The position numbers and the translations under genes were made by a program. From Paraphysomonas bandaiensis (taxonomy: Eukaryota > Chrysophyceae), in contig CBFFRP010000370.1 in the NCBI GenBank assembly GCA_965644295.1, positions 124,001 through 188,000 on the forward strand: DNA of 64,000 bases. The letters run 5' to 3'. Numbering within the stretch: the stretch's first letter is position 1; the number at the start of each line of letters is the position of its first letter. Of this stretch, positions 1 to 12,095 are shown piece by piece. The notes under the pieces are model-generated. The model was not told where the DNA came from. It worked only from the letters and a program-made list of their open reading frames with translations, and searched no databases.

Positions 1-50
1 TAAGTTCCCTCAAGTGTGCCATGCCATGTGGTCTGTAACCTTTTGTGCAG

Positions 51-1014
51 AATGCTGGAGAGGAACCTCTTGTCTCATATAGGTGGAGACGGTGACATAT
101 ACATCGACTTATCCAAGTACCAGAGTGATGAGCAATTTGTAGCGTCCAACACTCGAAATTCCATTAACGGTTACATGTACGGTAACCTGGGAAGCTCTCG
201 TGGATTCTCTGCCACCACCAACGAGCGATATCGTGTCCATGTTCTCGACTGCGGGGCTGAATCCTCCGACAATATATGGGCTGGTGGACAATCCCTAAAG
301 TGGTCGTCCATATCCACAGCTTCGTTCATGAATGAGCTACGTCACGAGGAGAAAATTAGAGCTGTAAAGAATATCGAAACCTCCGGTGATGTCGGAGCGC
401 GGCTTATGACATCATATGTTCAATTCCAGGATCGACAGGAAGGTGAATGGCTGGTTCAGAGTAGTGATAGTGATCTCACTCAGGCTGGAATGATAGCTAT
501 ATTTGAGCTACTTCCTGCCTCAGAGGTGGGATACTCTTCTCATGACGAAGGTGATGCCAGCGCATGGGCTGAATTTAGTTTCGTCGATGTATGTCTGGGA
601 GTGGGGGTGCTAGCCCTGATTATTTGGGTGGGCTTCTATATATACAAGGAGCAGAAGGCGATGACCACTTGGCAGCAGCTGCCTGATAACTCTTCCCACA
701 CTTTCTGCAGCTCTGACAGTGATGTCATGGATTCGACACAGACTGAGCTAGAACAACCTATCGAAACCACTGACGAAGAGTCTTGCCCTCCTCGCCCTCC
801 CAGCCCTGTCCCTTCTCGCTCTACCCATAACGTAACCCCACCCGCCCCTACATCGCGTCAGTCGTTGCATACACATGAATCGCCTGGGAGGCGGTCAAGC
901 AGTAGATTGAGTAGGAGTATGCGAGACACAGAGTATAGCAGCGCATCAGCAAGGAGAAAGCGAGCAATGAAGCGACGCGAGTTAAGTGTGTTACAAAATA
1001 TGGACGTTCTCTAG
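51..1014 (+). CDS. C-terminal exon of a type I-like membrane protein (5' truncated)
   Basis: The frame is open from near the window edge to a TAG-terminated C-terminus. An intron acceptor (TTTTGTGCAG) ends at base 50, so this is probably the last exon of a gene that begins outside the window. About 180 residues without clear motifs are followed by one membrane segment (roughly bases 588-645, containing LGVGVLALIIWVGF) and a cytoplasmic-looking tail rich in Ser, Pro, Thr and Arg. That order suggests a type I single-pass protein with an extracytoplasmic N-terminal part. I do not recognise the family; no catalytic motif is visible. The tail ends in a basic segment (RRKRAMKRREL), consistent with the cytosolic side. 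Confidence 0.65.
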
Positions 1015-2509
1015 GGGGAGTCGCTTCTCTAGAAGACGCATCTATCATTTTTTTAGTAATGACTTTAGTTTTTTATTTTGTTGTGGTATGCTTGTATCAT
1101 TCGTAATTCAATCGCAGTTTTTGCTTCATAGCACTGTCCATATATATATTGAAAGTCTTATTATTTAGCATTGAAAGGGAAGGAGGGCCTCCAGGCCCTG
1201 CGTGGAGAGCGCTGTAGCGCATTGGTGGTCCAGTGGGGTAGAGCACTGTCCATTCATATCTGTGTGGTTGGTACATTTCCTTACTATTTATAGTACGCTT
1301 GAACTTTAATTATTGGTTTAACGACTGCATTTATTGATAACATGGTGCTAGTGATACACCAACAACTCCGATGGCATAAAATATAAGTTTACACACAATG
1401 ATGGGTATCGCTATTTTGAGCAATTAAAAGCTGAATTTTGAGTTTTTTTATTACAATCGTTACTTGAATAATGTTGTTGTCAGAGACAGTATTCTATTTA
1501 TGTAAGATGTTTAGATAACTAAAGTACATTGACTGTACAACATCTGATTATAGTGATTGGTAGTAGTGCGATACAATATATTTAGGAATGACTATGAATG
1601 ATCAGAGATGTTTATTTTATAATATTTTAGTGATTCATTAAAATTATTATTATTATTGAGTGAGCTCAACGTCTTAATGTCAAACACTGATACTCAACAA
1701 TGATATTATTTTATCAACCGTTCCACTTTTATGTAGTTCTTTTCAAAAAAGAATTTTTAATAATGTTCAGATTATTTTCTTTTGGTTGTTAGAATATATA
1801 TAAACCTTAAAAACGGGGGGGGGGGCTAGGGAGCGATATATATCAATACTATTGTTAGATCCGCCGGGATCTATTTTTCGACCTAGTCAATTTAGTGGAA
1901 TTTTCTAGTCACACCAAAATTGGTGTAAAAATAGTATGACTAGGAAATTCAACGACTAGGTTGAATAATATATCTCGATAGCGCCCCATCAATAATATTG
2001 CAGTACAAATATATATTAAATATTAACCAGCTCAACACTAGTATTGCAATACATTAGTATTATTAATCAGCACGTGAATATAATAATTATATTCCACTTT
2101 AAATACTAGTCATTAAGATCACATGATAATCGAACCCACTACGCTGGCAAGCAAAGACAAACTACTACCTACATCACGGGTAATTACAATTTTTCTCTTA
2201 CTCACCGTTGGCGTTATCATCACCACATCCATTCTAAATTAATTGAAATATTTCAGGTAAGATGTAGCATTAACACATATTATTATATACACGCTTTTCT
2301 CCATGGCGGCCACTATGCCTTCAAAACTATCTACATTTTGGAACTGTACTATCTAGCATATCTATGAAAGTATTGGATCTTCTTGGTAGTTGGTAATGAT
2401 GTGTTTCAGTCACGCTTTTGTCTCAAAGCAGCAGTCCAGATGAGATGCCCAAGATTATCGCATGCTGATCTTATATAGCGAAATAATGTATACCCTAGAA
2501 ATATAGAGC
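1015..2509. other. AT-rich intergenic region without a recognisable gene
   Basis: The region lies between convergent genes and holds no ORF that resembles a protein. It has a run of ten G at about 1816 and, from there to about 1990, an inverted-repeat element listed separately. Confidence 0.7.
1815..1990. mobile_element. Putative small inverted-repeat (MITE-like) element
   Basis: The ends are imperfect inverted copies (GGGGGCTAGGGAGCGATATA at the left; the right end read on the other strand begins GGGGCGCTATCGAGATATA). An internal palindrome at 1880-1965 pairs GACCTAGTCAA with its complement and centres on CACCAAAATTGGTG. No coding capacity. The size and structure fit a non-autonomous DNA element, but no second copy was found here. 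Confidence 0.4.
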
Positions 2510-3334
2510 TTATCCCTCTTCAACACAACGTAGACGACGAAAAATATCTGGTTCTGGTATACTAACTTCACACACTCTTGGCTCACCCGATTCTGTTGTC
2601 TCTATTGGGTGCGGAAATTTGAGTCCTACAGCCCATAAGTAGAGCACACATAGATCAGCATCTCCAGCGCCAGGTAATGGAGTGGTAGAATAACGTGTAT
2701 CACCAAGTATAGGGTGTCCTATATAGCGCATATGTCGTCTAAGCTGATGTGTACGTCCTGTCTTCGGTCTTAACCGGACAGTAGTTATCCATCCATATGT
2801 ACGTGATTGACTGCATGTCTCTACAATATACTGTGTCTCAGCTGCCTTATTAGCTATAGGTATACACACACTACCCTCAGAGGGCTGCAAACAACCAGAT
2901 ACTATTGCAAGATACTCTTTCTCTACACTACGATTAGTAAATGATTGTTTGATATTTACTTCAGCTTGCTTTGATTTACAGCATATCACTAACCCACCTG
3001 TAGCTACATCTAGTCGATGGACAGGTATAGCTTTCCTATAGAAATCACTGTGTAGGATTTCATGAGATGAGAGGAGTAATACATCTGATTTTTGTAAGCA
3101 TGCAGTATTACAGTCATTCAGTGTGGCGATACCCTGTGGTTTATTGACTATAAGGAGGTGCGTATCATTATAAATGATAGGAATAGAAGGGAGGGGCGTA
3201 GTAACGGTAGAAGAGGACAATACAGACTGATGTCCCTTCCGGATATGAAGAAACAATTGGTTACGAGAAGGGAAGGAGGCCTTGCATATATTGCATATGA
3301 TATTATCAGAGGAGGGGGGCTGAGCGTCGTCCAT
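2510..3334 (-). CDS. RluA-family RNA pseudouridine synthase with N-terminal C2H2 zinc finger
   Basis: Intronless, 274 residues from the ATG at 3334; an in-frame ATG at 3370 is possible, but it lies at the edge of the microsatellite. Residues 14-35 form a C2H2 finger (C14, C17, H30, H35; spacing C-x2-C-x12-H-x4-H). Residues 52-260 are an RluA/RsuA-type catalytic domain: IIYNDTHLLIVNKPQGIATLN, then HRLDVATGGL with the catalytic Asp at about 109, then GRTHQLRRHM and GHPILGDTRY. The family isomerises uridine in rRNA, tRNA or other RNA. The finger could add nucleic-acid binding. Head to head with the gene at 4231, separated almost entirely by a (TGTA)n array. Confidence 0.92.
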   Translation of the reverse strand: MDDAQPPSSDNIICNICKASFPSRNQLFLHIRKGHQSVLSSSTVTTPLPSIPIIYNDTHLLIVNKPQGIATLNDCNTACLQKSDVLLLSSHEILHSDFYRKAIPVHRLDVATGGLVICCKSKQAEVNIKQSFTNRSVEKEYLAIVSGCLQPSEGSVCIPIANKAAETQYIVETCSQSRTYGWITTVRLRPKTGRTHQLRRHMRYIGHPILGDTRYSTTPLPGAGDADLCVLYLWAVGLKFPHPIETTESGEPRVCEVSIPEPDIFRRLRCVEEG

Positions 3335-3368
3335 TGCTACATGTGCACGATAAGAGACAATGAATAGC

Positions 3369-4188
3369 ATGTATGTATGTATGTATGTATGTATGTATGT
3401 ATGTATGTATGTATGTATGTATGTATGTATGTATGTATGTATGTATGTATGTATGTATGTATGTATGTATGTATGTATGTATGTATGTATGTATGTAGGT
3501 ATGTATGTATGTATGTATGTATGTATGTATGTATGTATGTATGTATGTATGTATGTATGTATGTATGTATGTAGGTATGTAGGTATGTATGTATGTATGT
3601 ATGTATGTATGTATGTATGTATGTATGTATGTATGTATGTATGTATGTATGTATGTATGTATGTATGTATGTATGTATGTATGTATGTATGTATGTATGT
3701 AGGTATGTATGTATGTATGTATGTATGTATGTATGTATGTATGTATGTATGTATGTATGTATGTATGTATGTATGTATGTATGTATGTATGTATGTATGT
3801 ATGTATGTATGTATGTATGTATGTATGTATGTATGTATGTATGTATGTATGTATGTATGTATGTATGTATGTATGTATGTATGTATGTATGTATGTATGT
3901 ATGTATGTATGTATGTATGTAGGTATGTATGTATGTATGTATGTATGTATGTATGTATGTATGTATGTATGTATGTATGTATGTATGTATGTATGTATGT
4001 ATGTATGTATGTATGTATGTATGTATGTATGTATGTATGTATGTATGTATGTATGTATGTATGTATGTATGTATGTATGTATGTATGTATGTATGTATGT
4101 ATGTATGTATGTATGTATGTATGTATGTATGTATGTATGTATGTATGTATGTATGTATGTATGTATGTATGTATGTATGTATGTATGT
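3369..4188. repeat. (ATGT)n microsatellite, about 820 bp
   Basis: Nearly pure tetranucleotide array with sparse A/T-to-G changes (GTAGGT variants). It fills most of the interval between two divergent start codons. Both strands give long open frames of repeating MYVC or HTYI residues because 4 bp units read through three frames; these are not genes. Confidence 0.98.
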
Positions 4189-4230
4189 TTCTCAGGTATA
4201 GTTATGGTATGTAGATATATATGGACATAC

Positions 4231-5055
4231 ATGCACCTCATCCTCCTCCTCTCCATAACCACCCCCCTCATCACCTCCCATCTCCTCCACCTCCCCTATC
4301 CCAATGACCGCATCTCCTTCTCCCTCTACCCCCCCTCTCCTATCCTCCCATCTATCAGGGAGTACAATAAGACGGTAGCATGTTCATTTAGGGGTATTGG
4401 GGGTCACTGGCCGGGTACAGCACGATGTGATATGGAACGGATTGAACATTTATTAGTCAAACAGTACATAACACACACATCACGTGTATTAGAATTAGGC
4501 GCACGGTTCGGTACGACATCATGTGCACTAGCAGCCGCTACACGTAATACGGGTAGAGTAGTATCCGTTGAACCGGATCATCGTGTATGGTCTTATCTTA
4601 GATCTAATAGACAATCACATCGTTGTAGTATACATATTGTACGGGAGCCTGTTGGGAACACGAATGTAGTGTTTCGTGGTGGGAACTATGACAGCACTGG
4701 AGTTGCTGCACCTCGAAAAGTAAAACGTGATGCAAGTGGTCGGCCCTTATATTACACCTATACTGAGCTACAAGAGGCTGTTGGATTTACCTTTACTGCT
4801 TTGCTGATAGATTGTGAAGGTTGTATTGACCGACTGTTTGAAGGAACCGGTCTCCCACTTCAAACTTTGCTCAAAGACGTGCGTGTAATATTGTTGGAAG
4901 CTGACAATCCGAAGGCAGACAACTCGCCGTGTAAGTCTCAATGTGTAGATTACGAATCCTGGGTGGAGAAGTTTACACACTTAGGATTTCGTGTTGACAA
5001 GAGAATTACCGACAAGAAATTTCCATGGATTGAGCATTTTGCATTTACCAGATGA
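4231..5055 (+). CDS. FkbM-like SAM-dependent methyltransferase, secreted or membrane-anchored
   Basis: Intronless, 274 residues from the ATG at 4231; the frame runs on upstream only through microsatellite. A hydrophobic N-terminus (MHLILLLSITTPLITS) looks like a signal peptide or anchor. The body has a Rossmann methyltransferase pattern: VLELGARFGTTSCALA as motif I, VVSVEPDHRVWSYL with the acidic residue after the second strand, and later LLIDCEGCIDRLF and VRVILLEAD. The C-terminal WVEKFTHLGFRV arrangement resembles FkbM-type enzymes. The substrate cannot be predicted. Confidence 0.72.
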   Translation: MHLILLLSITTPLITSHLLHLPYPNDRISFSLYPPSPILPSIREYNKTVACSFRGIGGHWPGTARCDMERIEHLLVKQYITHTSRVLELGARFGTTSCALAAATRNTGRVVSVEPDHRVWSYLRSNRQSHRCSIHIVREPVGNTNVVFRGGNYDSTGVAAPRKVKRDASGRPLYYTYTELQEAVGFTFTALLIDCEGCIDRLFEGTGLPLQTLLKDVRVILLEADNPKADNSPCKSQCVDYESWVEKFTHLGFRVDKRITDKKFPWIEHFAFTR

Positions 5056-5704
5056 AAGACACACCGAAAAGTGTTTTATGTCTAAGTGTGTCAAAACGAA
5101 ATTTTGTGTATTTAATAGATTTTTTCTATCGCAGTTATATTTGTAAGTTGGCGGTGTAAGTTAATCATACATATTAGTGCTATAATATGTTGAGTTTTGC
5201 TGTTTGAGAGCAATTAAAATCTGTAGTTGTTGAATTAGCTATGGCCGATAAATGAAGAATACAGTAGTGATCATCAACAGTATTCAATGAACTATTGAGG
5301 TGATAGAAATAATAGTAGTGAAACTAAAATATAATGACTGATAGTTGAGATATAATGAATTTGGCGAATGACAATAACCAATAAATGATAGGTACAATTG
5401 ATTACAATTCATAAGTGATCTTTTAGTGAGAGTTGCGTTCAGTTTATCAAGTATTTACCATCCCATTATCAAATTTTGATGTAGTAAGGGAACGAAAGCT
5501 TACATTATATTACGCCAACAAAACAAATCAAGATTCCAAAACAAAAACATTAAATGTTGATCAGACTATCCTTTTATGATTATTATTTATTATATGTATC
5601 CAAAGAGCTAAGACACTATTACATATGAGTTATTAGATACATACACATATGCCTTTCTACAGTGAACCCGACGGTGATTTATCATTTTCTTCACTCATAC
5701 TACC
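5056..5704. other. AT-rich intergenic region between convergent genes
   Basis: Contains the 3' flanks of the methyltransferase and the BCS1-like gene. I see no gene, repeat family or structured element here. Confidence 0.7.
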
Positions 5705-7784
5705 TTATCTAGTGGAGTTCGCCGCCGAGTCATGTAGTACCTTTTCCTCCAACGCGTCAAGAAACTCATCTACCTCATCGTACTCTGCACATAGCTGTTC
5801 GACCTGCTCAATTGTTACTTTGCCACATTTTAAAAGAGCAGCGAAAATCACCTCAGCGGGAGTCATATCTGCCACACCTGGCGGGCTCGCCATAATAGAC
5901 TCCAATCTTTTCCATCGTTCCTCAGTTAGCGGCTCTTGAAAGTAGTGCTCCACCATCTATAGGAATTTGTGACTCCAGCATAATCTACTCACGTTAACGT
6001 ACCTCTTTGGCCTCTGGCGCCTGTAGATAACCCAGATATAAGATTTTGTCTATGCGCCCTGGTCTAATTAGTGCTGGATCTAGTTTCTCCGGGTGATTAG
6101 TTGTCATGATCAGGATTCTATTTGGACAATCTACTACCCCGTCTAATACATTAAGCAGACCTGAGAGGTCTAATTTATCATTCCGAGACATATACTTGCT
6201 GCCTTTGTAGTTCTACTCATAATATAAGATTAGGGTTAGAAATACCTTGCGCAAAATAACTAACCATGGGATCAGAGACAACGAGAGATGACAGCATTGC
6301 CATCATCATGTCAGTCTCACCCGGCGCTGCCGGGCCCAACATAACAGCATCATCACCAATATCATCGTCAGTACCAGAAGGGTCCTCATCTTGGTCAGAT
6401 TTTCTACTGTGCACGACGGGCGAAGCTGCATCCACATCTTCCATTACGAATATGATATCCTTGAATGAAAGTTTCACGGGCATATCTTCACCCTAATGGA
6501 ATTGTCAGTCACAGCAGTTCACTACACGTGTATGACCACCTTGACAGAAAATGACTGATCAAAAACGATATCCATTAACTCCTGATTTGTCTCAATGCGC
6601 GCCAGCGGAATAGACACAACGCTCCTCCCTGTGTGCTGTGCCATGGCTTTGATGAGTGAAGTCTTGCCAGTGCCTGGCGGGCCGTGAAGAAGCAGACCAA
6701 GCTTGTGCGGGTATCCCTGAATTGCGTACTTGTCCGTCTTATCTCTGTATACAAACTAATCAATTTAACGTCAAAATGCACAGTCAGATCTTACTGAAAG
6801 TGCTGTAATAGCTTGAGGAGCATCTGCTTTTCCTTGAAGAAGAGACAGCTGAAGTTCTTGGCATCCGACAGTTTGTACCTCTTGTACACTCTACTCGGAG
6901 TTTTATCTCCTTCCCCCTCCCCGCCGCTACTCGGCGCGGGGGGAGTTCTCACCAGAACGTATAGATATCTTCCTTTATCTTCAGTCGCTCTCATCCTCGC
7001 CAGGTACCAATCATATGCCTCCTGTATGAAGTCATCGATGCGCTTTTCGGCATCCTTGCCACTAGCCTTAAAAGTATAAATGATTTCCAATTTCGTTACT
7101 TTTTTCTTAGAATCTCCCTCTTCCTCCTCTATGCTCTGCATAAACTTGAGTCCTGGCCTGAGTTCGATCCATACTTCCTCCGGAGGAAGTGTGTTTACAG
7201 AGTAGCCCTGAAGTTGCTCCGCTGTATTTCCGTATTCCATTTCCCAGCTATCATCATTGAAGGTACCCTTCTCTTTAACAGCCATCAATGATACTATCGA
7301 CTCTGGGAGCTTGATATTCTTCATTTCACCAATATATAGCATGATAGCCTTCTGCAGTATATTGTTTCTGCTCTCACATAGGCCCACTTCATCACCCCAT
7401 GAGTCTATACGGCACTAAACGCAGATAACAACTCTTTAACTATAACATAACAAACCACACACACATACCTCATGTTCGAGTGATTTTATAACTTCCCTTC
7501 CATCCTTCCAAATATCATCAATAAAATCTCGTATAGTTGGGTATATATAATCCCATATGCGGGTCATGAGCTGGTAGATCACTGGAACAGCCATACATAC
7601 CACCATATCTATGATGATATTACCTGTTCGGAGGGAGGAGATGACTCCCATATTCATGGATAGGTCGGATATATCTGATAATGTAATGTATGGTAAGTAA
7701 AGTCGGATATATGTGTGTATGTATGTGTACACAGGCAATTAGAGGGTTTATAAGCCTACCTGATGCACGAGGAGGGGGCGGCAT
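5705..7784 (-). CDS. BCS1: BCS1-like mitochondrial AAA ATPase
   Basis: Seven exons, 584 residues: 7784-7760, 7674-7469, 7414-6795, 6744-6540, 6492-6246, 6202-6003, 5956-5705; most introns are 43-54 bp. BCS1 proteins are inner-membrane chaperones that translocate the folded Rieske protein into complex III. A membrane helix at about 28-45 is followed by a BCS1 N-terminal domain (about 60-270). The AAA module has Walker A (GPPGTGKTS, about 305), Walker B ([11 protein letters not shown], about 365) and the typical [12 protein letters not shown] and [20 protein letters not shown] motifs. An acidic, Met-rich insert of some 45 residues follows Walker B. Paralogues of unknown role exist in many protists, so the exact substrate is uncertain. 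Head to head with the acyltransferase at 8614. Confidence 0.93.
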
Positions 7785-8290
7785 GGTGAGGGAATGAAGG
7801 GGAGGAAAGGGACAGTGAGTGGTTTATTGGAAGGTGATTGATATCACCTTAATTTAATTCTATGAGATGGGTGTGATTAATGAGGGACTCTCTCTATATA
7901 TACACGTATAGATACAACCGCTACAGCATACAGGTACATGTACAGGGTATACTATACTACACGTATATATATATATGGAGAGAGTGGGAGTATACAGTAG
8001 TGTGTAGAGAGGTTATATTTTCTAGAGAATTGGGACGAAATTACTGATACTATACTAGAAATTCGTGTAATCTTCTTTATAATTCTTAAAACTAGTTTAT
8101 ACTGCTATTTTACTGATTTATAGCCCCTCCATTGATTTTCTACATATTTTCCCCATTTTTTTACATATTACACTTATATTCTGTGTACCAGTGTACTCTT
8201 GGAGAGTCCGAACAACATACATGTGTACGGTAGGTACGTCCATGAGGTACATGAAACTACATATTCCCATACATGTCTCTGTACCATACA

Positions 8291-8502
8291 TACAGCAGTA
8301 CAGATACTCCAGCAGTACTTCTATATGGAGATCTCCATACATACATACATACATACATACATACATACATACATACATACATACATACATACATACATAC
8401 ATACATACATACATACATACATACATACATACATACATACATACATACATACATACATACATACATACATACATACATACATACTCACTGCAGCAGTACA
8501 GT
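8291..8502. promoter_or_regulatory. CAGCAGTA motif cluster upstream of the acyltransferase
   Basis: TACAGCAGTACAG at 8291, CCAGCAGTACT at about 8309 and GCAGCAGTACAG at 8490 bracket the (CATA)n array. The same word recurs upstream of other genes in this window, so it may be a promoter element. The role is inferred from position only. Confidence 0.35.
8336..8484. repeat. (CATA)n microsatellite, about 150 bp
   Basis: Pure tetranucleotide array 130 bp upstream of the acyltransferase start codon, flanked on both sides by CAGCAGTA motifs. Confidence 0.98.
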
Positions 8503-8613
8503 ATATACATACATATATATGGGATCCATCCACACCATTCCATATATAACACACACACATATATATCTCCATATCTCGACATACATATAACCACAACACC
8601 TCTGCTTATAACC

Positions 8614-9688
8614 ATGTCTTCCCGATCACCGTACAAACAAACCATAGGTCTCATTGTCTCTATCATCTTCACACTATCGTATATAGCCGCTCCTCTCTAC
8701 ATCATCTCATCCCTTATCTATCTCGCCGTATATCCCTCTATCTCCTCTATTATATACATCAGCCCCCTCATAATCTCCTTCCTCACACCCGTCATCAAGC
8801 TCCCATGGCTTGTGAAGCACCCTCTATTCATGTGTATCTGTGATTACTTTGACTTTGAGTGTGTGCATGAGACGACAGATGAGAAACTACTGCAAATATT
8901 AAATGAAATGAAGAAACAAGGAAGAAGTTGTTTGTTTGTAGGGGCCCCACATGGTGTTGTTTCATTTGGTGGGATATGTGCAGGTGCAGATGCTGATCCA
9001 AGATTTAATAGTTTGGTCACAGCTGCTGCTGGTGCTGTCTTGGCAACACCTATAGTTAAACATGTAGTTGGTGTATTTGGTTTAATTGATGCATCTGCAC
9101 CTTCTCTTACAAAGCACTTGGCTCGAGGAGGTGTGGAAGGAAGCGTCGTGCTATATGCGGGTGGGATTGCCGAGCTCTTTAAGTGTTCCACTACTGAGGA
9201 ACGACTCTACTTGAAGGCGAGAAAGGGCTTCATCAAACTCGCCCTACGAACGGTAAAAATGTTGTCACATGCGTTATGAAAGTATAGTTAATGGCTCATA
9301 GGGCGCGGATGTCATACCGCAGTACTTTTTTGGAAACACATCTGTGCTCTCCATAATTCAGAACCGATTCTTGGAAACCCTCAGCCGAAAGTACCAAGTC
9401 TCTCTCACGATATTTTGGGGTAGATGGGGATTGCCTATCCCACGCCAGCACAAGGTATGGAATACTTGTAGTGTTTGCATATCTTCTAGCTTGTGACGGC
9501 GATGGTTTTTATGTGGACAGATTATGTATGTTCGTGCGCCCCCCATGGGTATGCCACATATCAAGAATCCTACTGATGAAGACGTTGATAAGTGGCACAA
9601 GAAGTACATGGATGAAATTTCCAGAATCTTTGAAAAGTATAAGCACCGCGTGCCACACTACGCCGATAAGGAGCTTATTATTGAGTAG
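8614..9688 (+). CDS. DGAT2-family acyltransferase
   Basis: Three exons (8614-9252, 9302-9454, 9521-9688), 319 residues. DGAT2/MOGAT enzymes acylate diacylglycerol or related acceptors at the ER. Two adjacent hydrophobic segments at about 10-60 form the usual N-terminal membrane hairpin. The catalytic PHG is at 112-114 (GAPHGVVSFGG; the usual first His of HPHG is Ala here). VLYAGGIAELF, LKARKGFIKLALRTGAD and IPQYFFGNTS across the first splice junction match conserved blocks, as do WGRWGLPIPR and the C-terminal WHKKYMDEISRIFEKYK helix. The missing first His could affect acyl preference or activity. Other DGAT2-superfamily members, such as wax synthases, remain possible. Confidence 0.9.
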
Positions 9689-10776
9689 TAGTTAGTATAT
9701 GATGAGACATGATTTTGTTTTATACGTGATGGACAGTCACTGTTGCCGTATGGTATGTCTTTACTACAGCAGCCTGTACATCAGTAAGCAATATATAAAG
9801 TTTGTGATAATTCAGTTCTATTGTTGCGAAATTATAGTAAGCATTAGAAAATGAATACTGGTGTAGCTGTTCAAGTTCGGTGAGTGAAAGGTTCACGCTT
9901 CACGACTTCTCATAGAAACTTATAATTTATTTCCTTTTATTAGGAAATTTTTTGATGCCATGTGTGTATCTCGTGTATATTATCTCTCAGCCAATATTAA
10001 ATGCAACAAATGAGCGAGGCTCACTATTGAATTCAGTAATGAGGTATGAGATTTAGTTACTCTGCAAATAGCTTACTGTAGAATCATCAATAGGATCACT
10101 ATACACTATATCGTCTTTTCCTTAGAATCAATATAAGTATACTCTCCTCCCCCTATTGACACTGAGAATACACACTCCCTATTGTATTCTTCCATCTCAG
10201 CCTCTCCCTTCGATCACATCACAGATCCTTCTGCCAGATGTCTGGTCGCAAATAACCCCTCGCTCCCTCTATGATGGTAGACTCCAATAATTGCCCTCTA
10301 TTGTACAGTTTCCTTCTTTTCCGTTTCATCTCTTCCTAACCTTCCGGACTATCTAATGTCTCCCAGCAGTCTATTCTATGAGGCACGTCCCTCAGTGGCT
10401 CCGCTCCTTTTACTCATAAGGTCTACTCTATCCGATTTTTCTATTCTTTTCATAGTTTCTTCTACTACTACTACTATATCAGATTTGAATTGAACGCTTA
10501 AACTAAGCACGAGATGTATTTCCATTCCACCGGATTGATGACTTGCTAGATCAGATAAAAACGGGAACAAGCACTTTTCGACAGGCGACATATTAAGGAT
10601 GCATTTAGGGTGGTAAATTTAGCTGAATTGCAGGCTCTACCGAACACACGATGAGTATTTGAAGCCTACAAGAAAGGAGAAAGAGATAGCTCCAATGATT
10701 GGACCAGGATTGTAAGGATAACTTTGGCTCCAGTAGAAAATAGAATGAAGGGGTCGTATATCAGGATGATGATCTG

Positions 10777-11169
10777 GTGGCGCATTCAATGATGTTTGAG
10801 GAAAGGCATTCAAATACTTTGAGGTCAGAGGTATTACCTCTAAGAGGTCGAAGGTGTATACCATTACCCTCGAATAGCATTGCTAGGATAAATTATATTA
10901 TTGATGAACAGGAGGGTATTAGTATAAGTATCCGAATCCGTAAAGCGATCTCAGAGAGCTGGGGGTCCGAATTGGACCTCAGAGCGGTGAGGTCGTTTAT
11001 TGGTATGTATGCCTATTATCTACTATCGGGATTTTATAGAGGGGTGGAACCATTACATGTGTTGACAAAACAGGGAGAAGTGGACCAATTGAAAGAGGTT
11101 TATGAAAGTCTTATTGTTGTTAGCATTAATAGGCGTCGAGAATCAACACTAGAGGTAAGTATCTACTAG
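10777..11169 (+). pseudogene. Degenerate Ty3/gypsy-like reverse transcriptase fragment
   Basis: One open frame contains VRSFIGMYAYYLLSGFYRG followed by PLHVLTKQG. This resembles the end of the RT domain in Ty3/gypsy pol (the R-SF-G...YY..FI..F....PL..L..K pattern). The catalytic RT motif is not visible upstream in any frame, and the flanks contain stops. I read it as a broken remnant. The similarity is short, so the call is tentative. Confidence 0.45.
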
Positions 11170-11644
11170 ATGAAAATTAGTCAATCTAGATAATATTATA
11201 TTATATTATAACTAATAATCTAGGTCTACCTCTAAGTCTAACTACTAGTATAGTACACCTAGGTGCGACCACTTCCGTTCTTGTATGAATGTGAGGGAGA
11301 AGATCTCTATGGACGTGAGTCCCGGATGTGCAGATGGGGTTTTAGTTAGGGGGACCTTCCTTGGGGTAGGGCTCTGCAGGACTCTGTGGAGGAACAGGAT
11401 TCTGAATTTGTGATTAAAGCGCTCCTAGCCTGAGAAACATGGGCGACGGGGTGGATTGGGGCGCCGTCAAGTCTGGAAATGGTTCGGGCCTGGCTTTGGG
11501 CCTGGGGCAGAGAATTAGCTGGCGGGTGCTGCGCAGTTGCGTTTCCACTGGTGCGGGGATAGTGGGAGAGGTAGACATGTGGGGTGAGCTAGTATAGGTC
11601 ACCTCGTTACACGCAGTATAATAAGCGAAGAAACAGGGGGGGGG

Positions 11645-12095
11645 CTATATGTGGCCCCTTTGGGAGTCGTAACGTAACGACTCGCACCTTTTCGTGGTGT
11701 TCTGGGGGATAAGTACCGGAGAGACTCTCTCTGGGAAACTAACATGAGCCGCAAACATAATCAGCAGGTTTTCTTCTGCCCACTCATATAGCCGAATGCT
11801 TGTGTGGTACAAGGGACACCAATAAGTGGGCCCTGACGAATAAACAGGCATCCGGGAATGGGCCCATCTGAAGGGTAACCGGGGTATTGGGCTGCCTGCT
11901 GAAGTCAAGCATCCGGGATGTTCACCTTAAGAGCTCAGAGCGGAAGCGGTCGCACCGTGGTGCTTGTGGCGACGCACAAGCAGCTTCCGTAGCGTTCGTA
12001 CTGATTAGTTACAGGTAGAGGTATAACTAGTTTGGTACACCAATTCATCTAGCGACTGAGTTGGTGCAGGTTTTAACGCCTATTGCTAATAATAA
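11645..12095 (-). mobile_element. Dispersed repeat family A, copy 1 (antisense)
   Basis: The complement of this segment aligns with 39420-39910 over most of its length. Shared blocks include CCGGGGTATTGGGCT, TGCTGAAGTCAAGCATC, a GGCTATATGAGT block and GCAATAGGCGTT. The shorter copies at 28430 and 57660 share the AAGCTGCTTGT.CGTCGC.GCAAGCACCA.GGTGCAAC core. An 87-codon frame stays open on the minus strand, but other frames are broken. Confidence 0.75.

Noticed and set aside
1200-1280. tRNA-like stretch with an A-box-like TGGTCCAGTGGGG
   Set aside because: No B box with GGTTCGANNCC, and no cloverleaf pairing could be drawn.
3306-4214. Long ORFs of repeated HTYI or MYVC residues on both strands (also at 8190-8600, 15840-16720, 20190-20690, 29560-30150, 33810-34415, 54566-55018)
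   Set aside because: Products of reading (CATA)n/(TGTA)n microsatellites; open in several frames and both strands.
5649-7079. Plus-strand ORFs of 76-96 codons across the BCS1-like gene
   Set aside because: Antisense shadows of conserved minus-strand exons.
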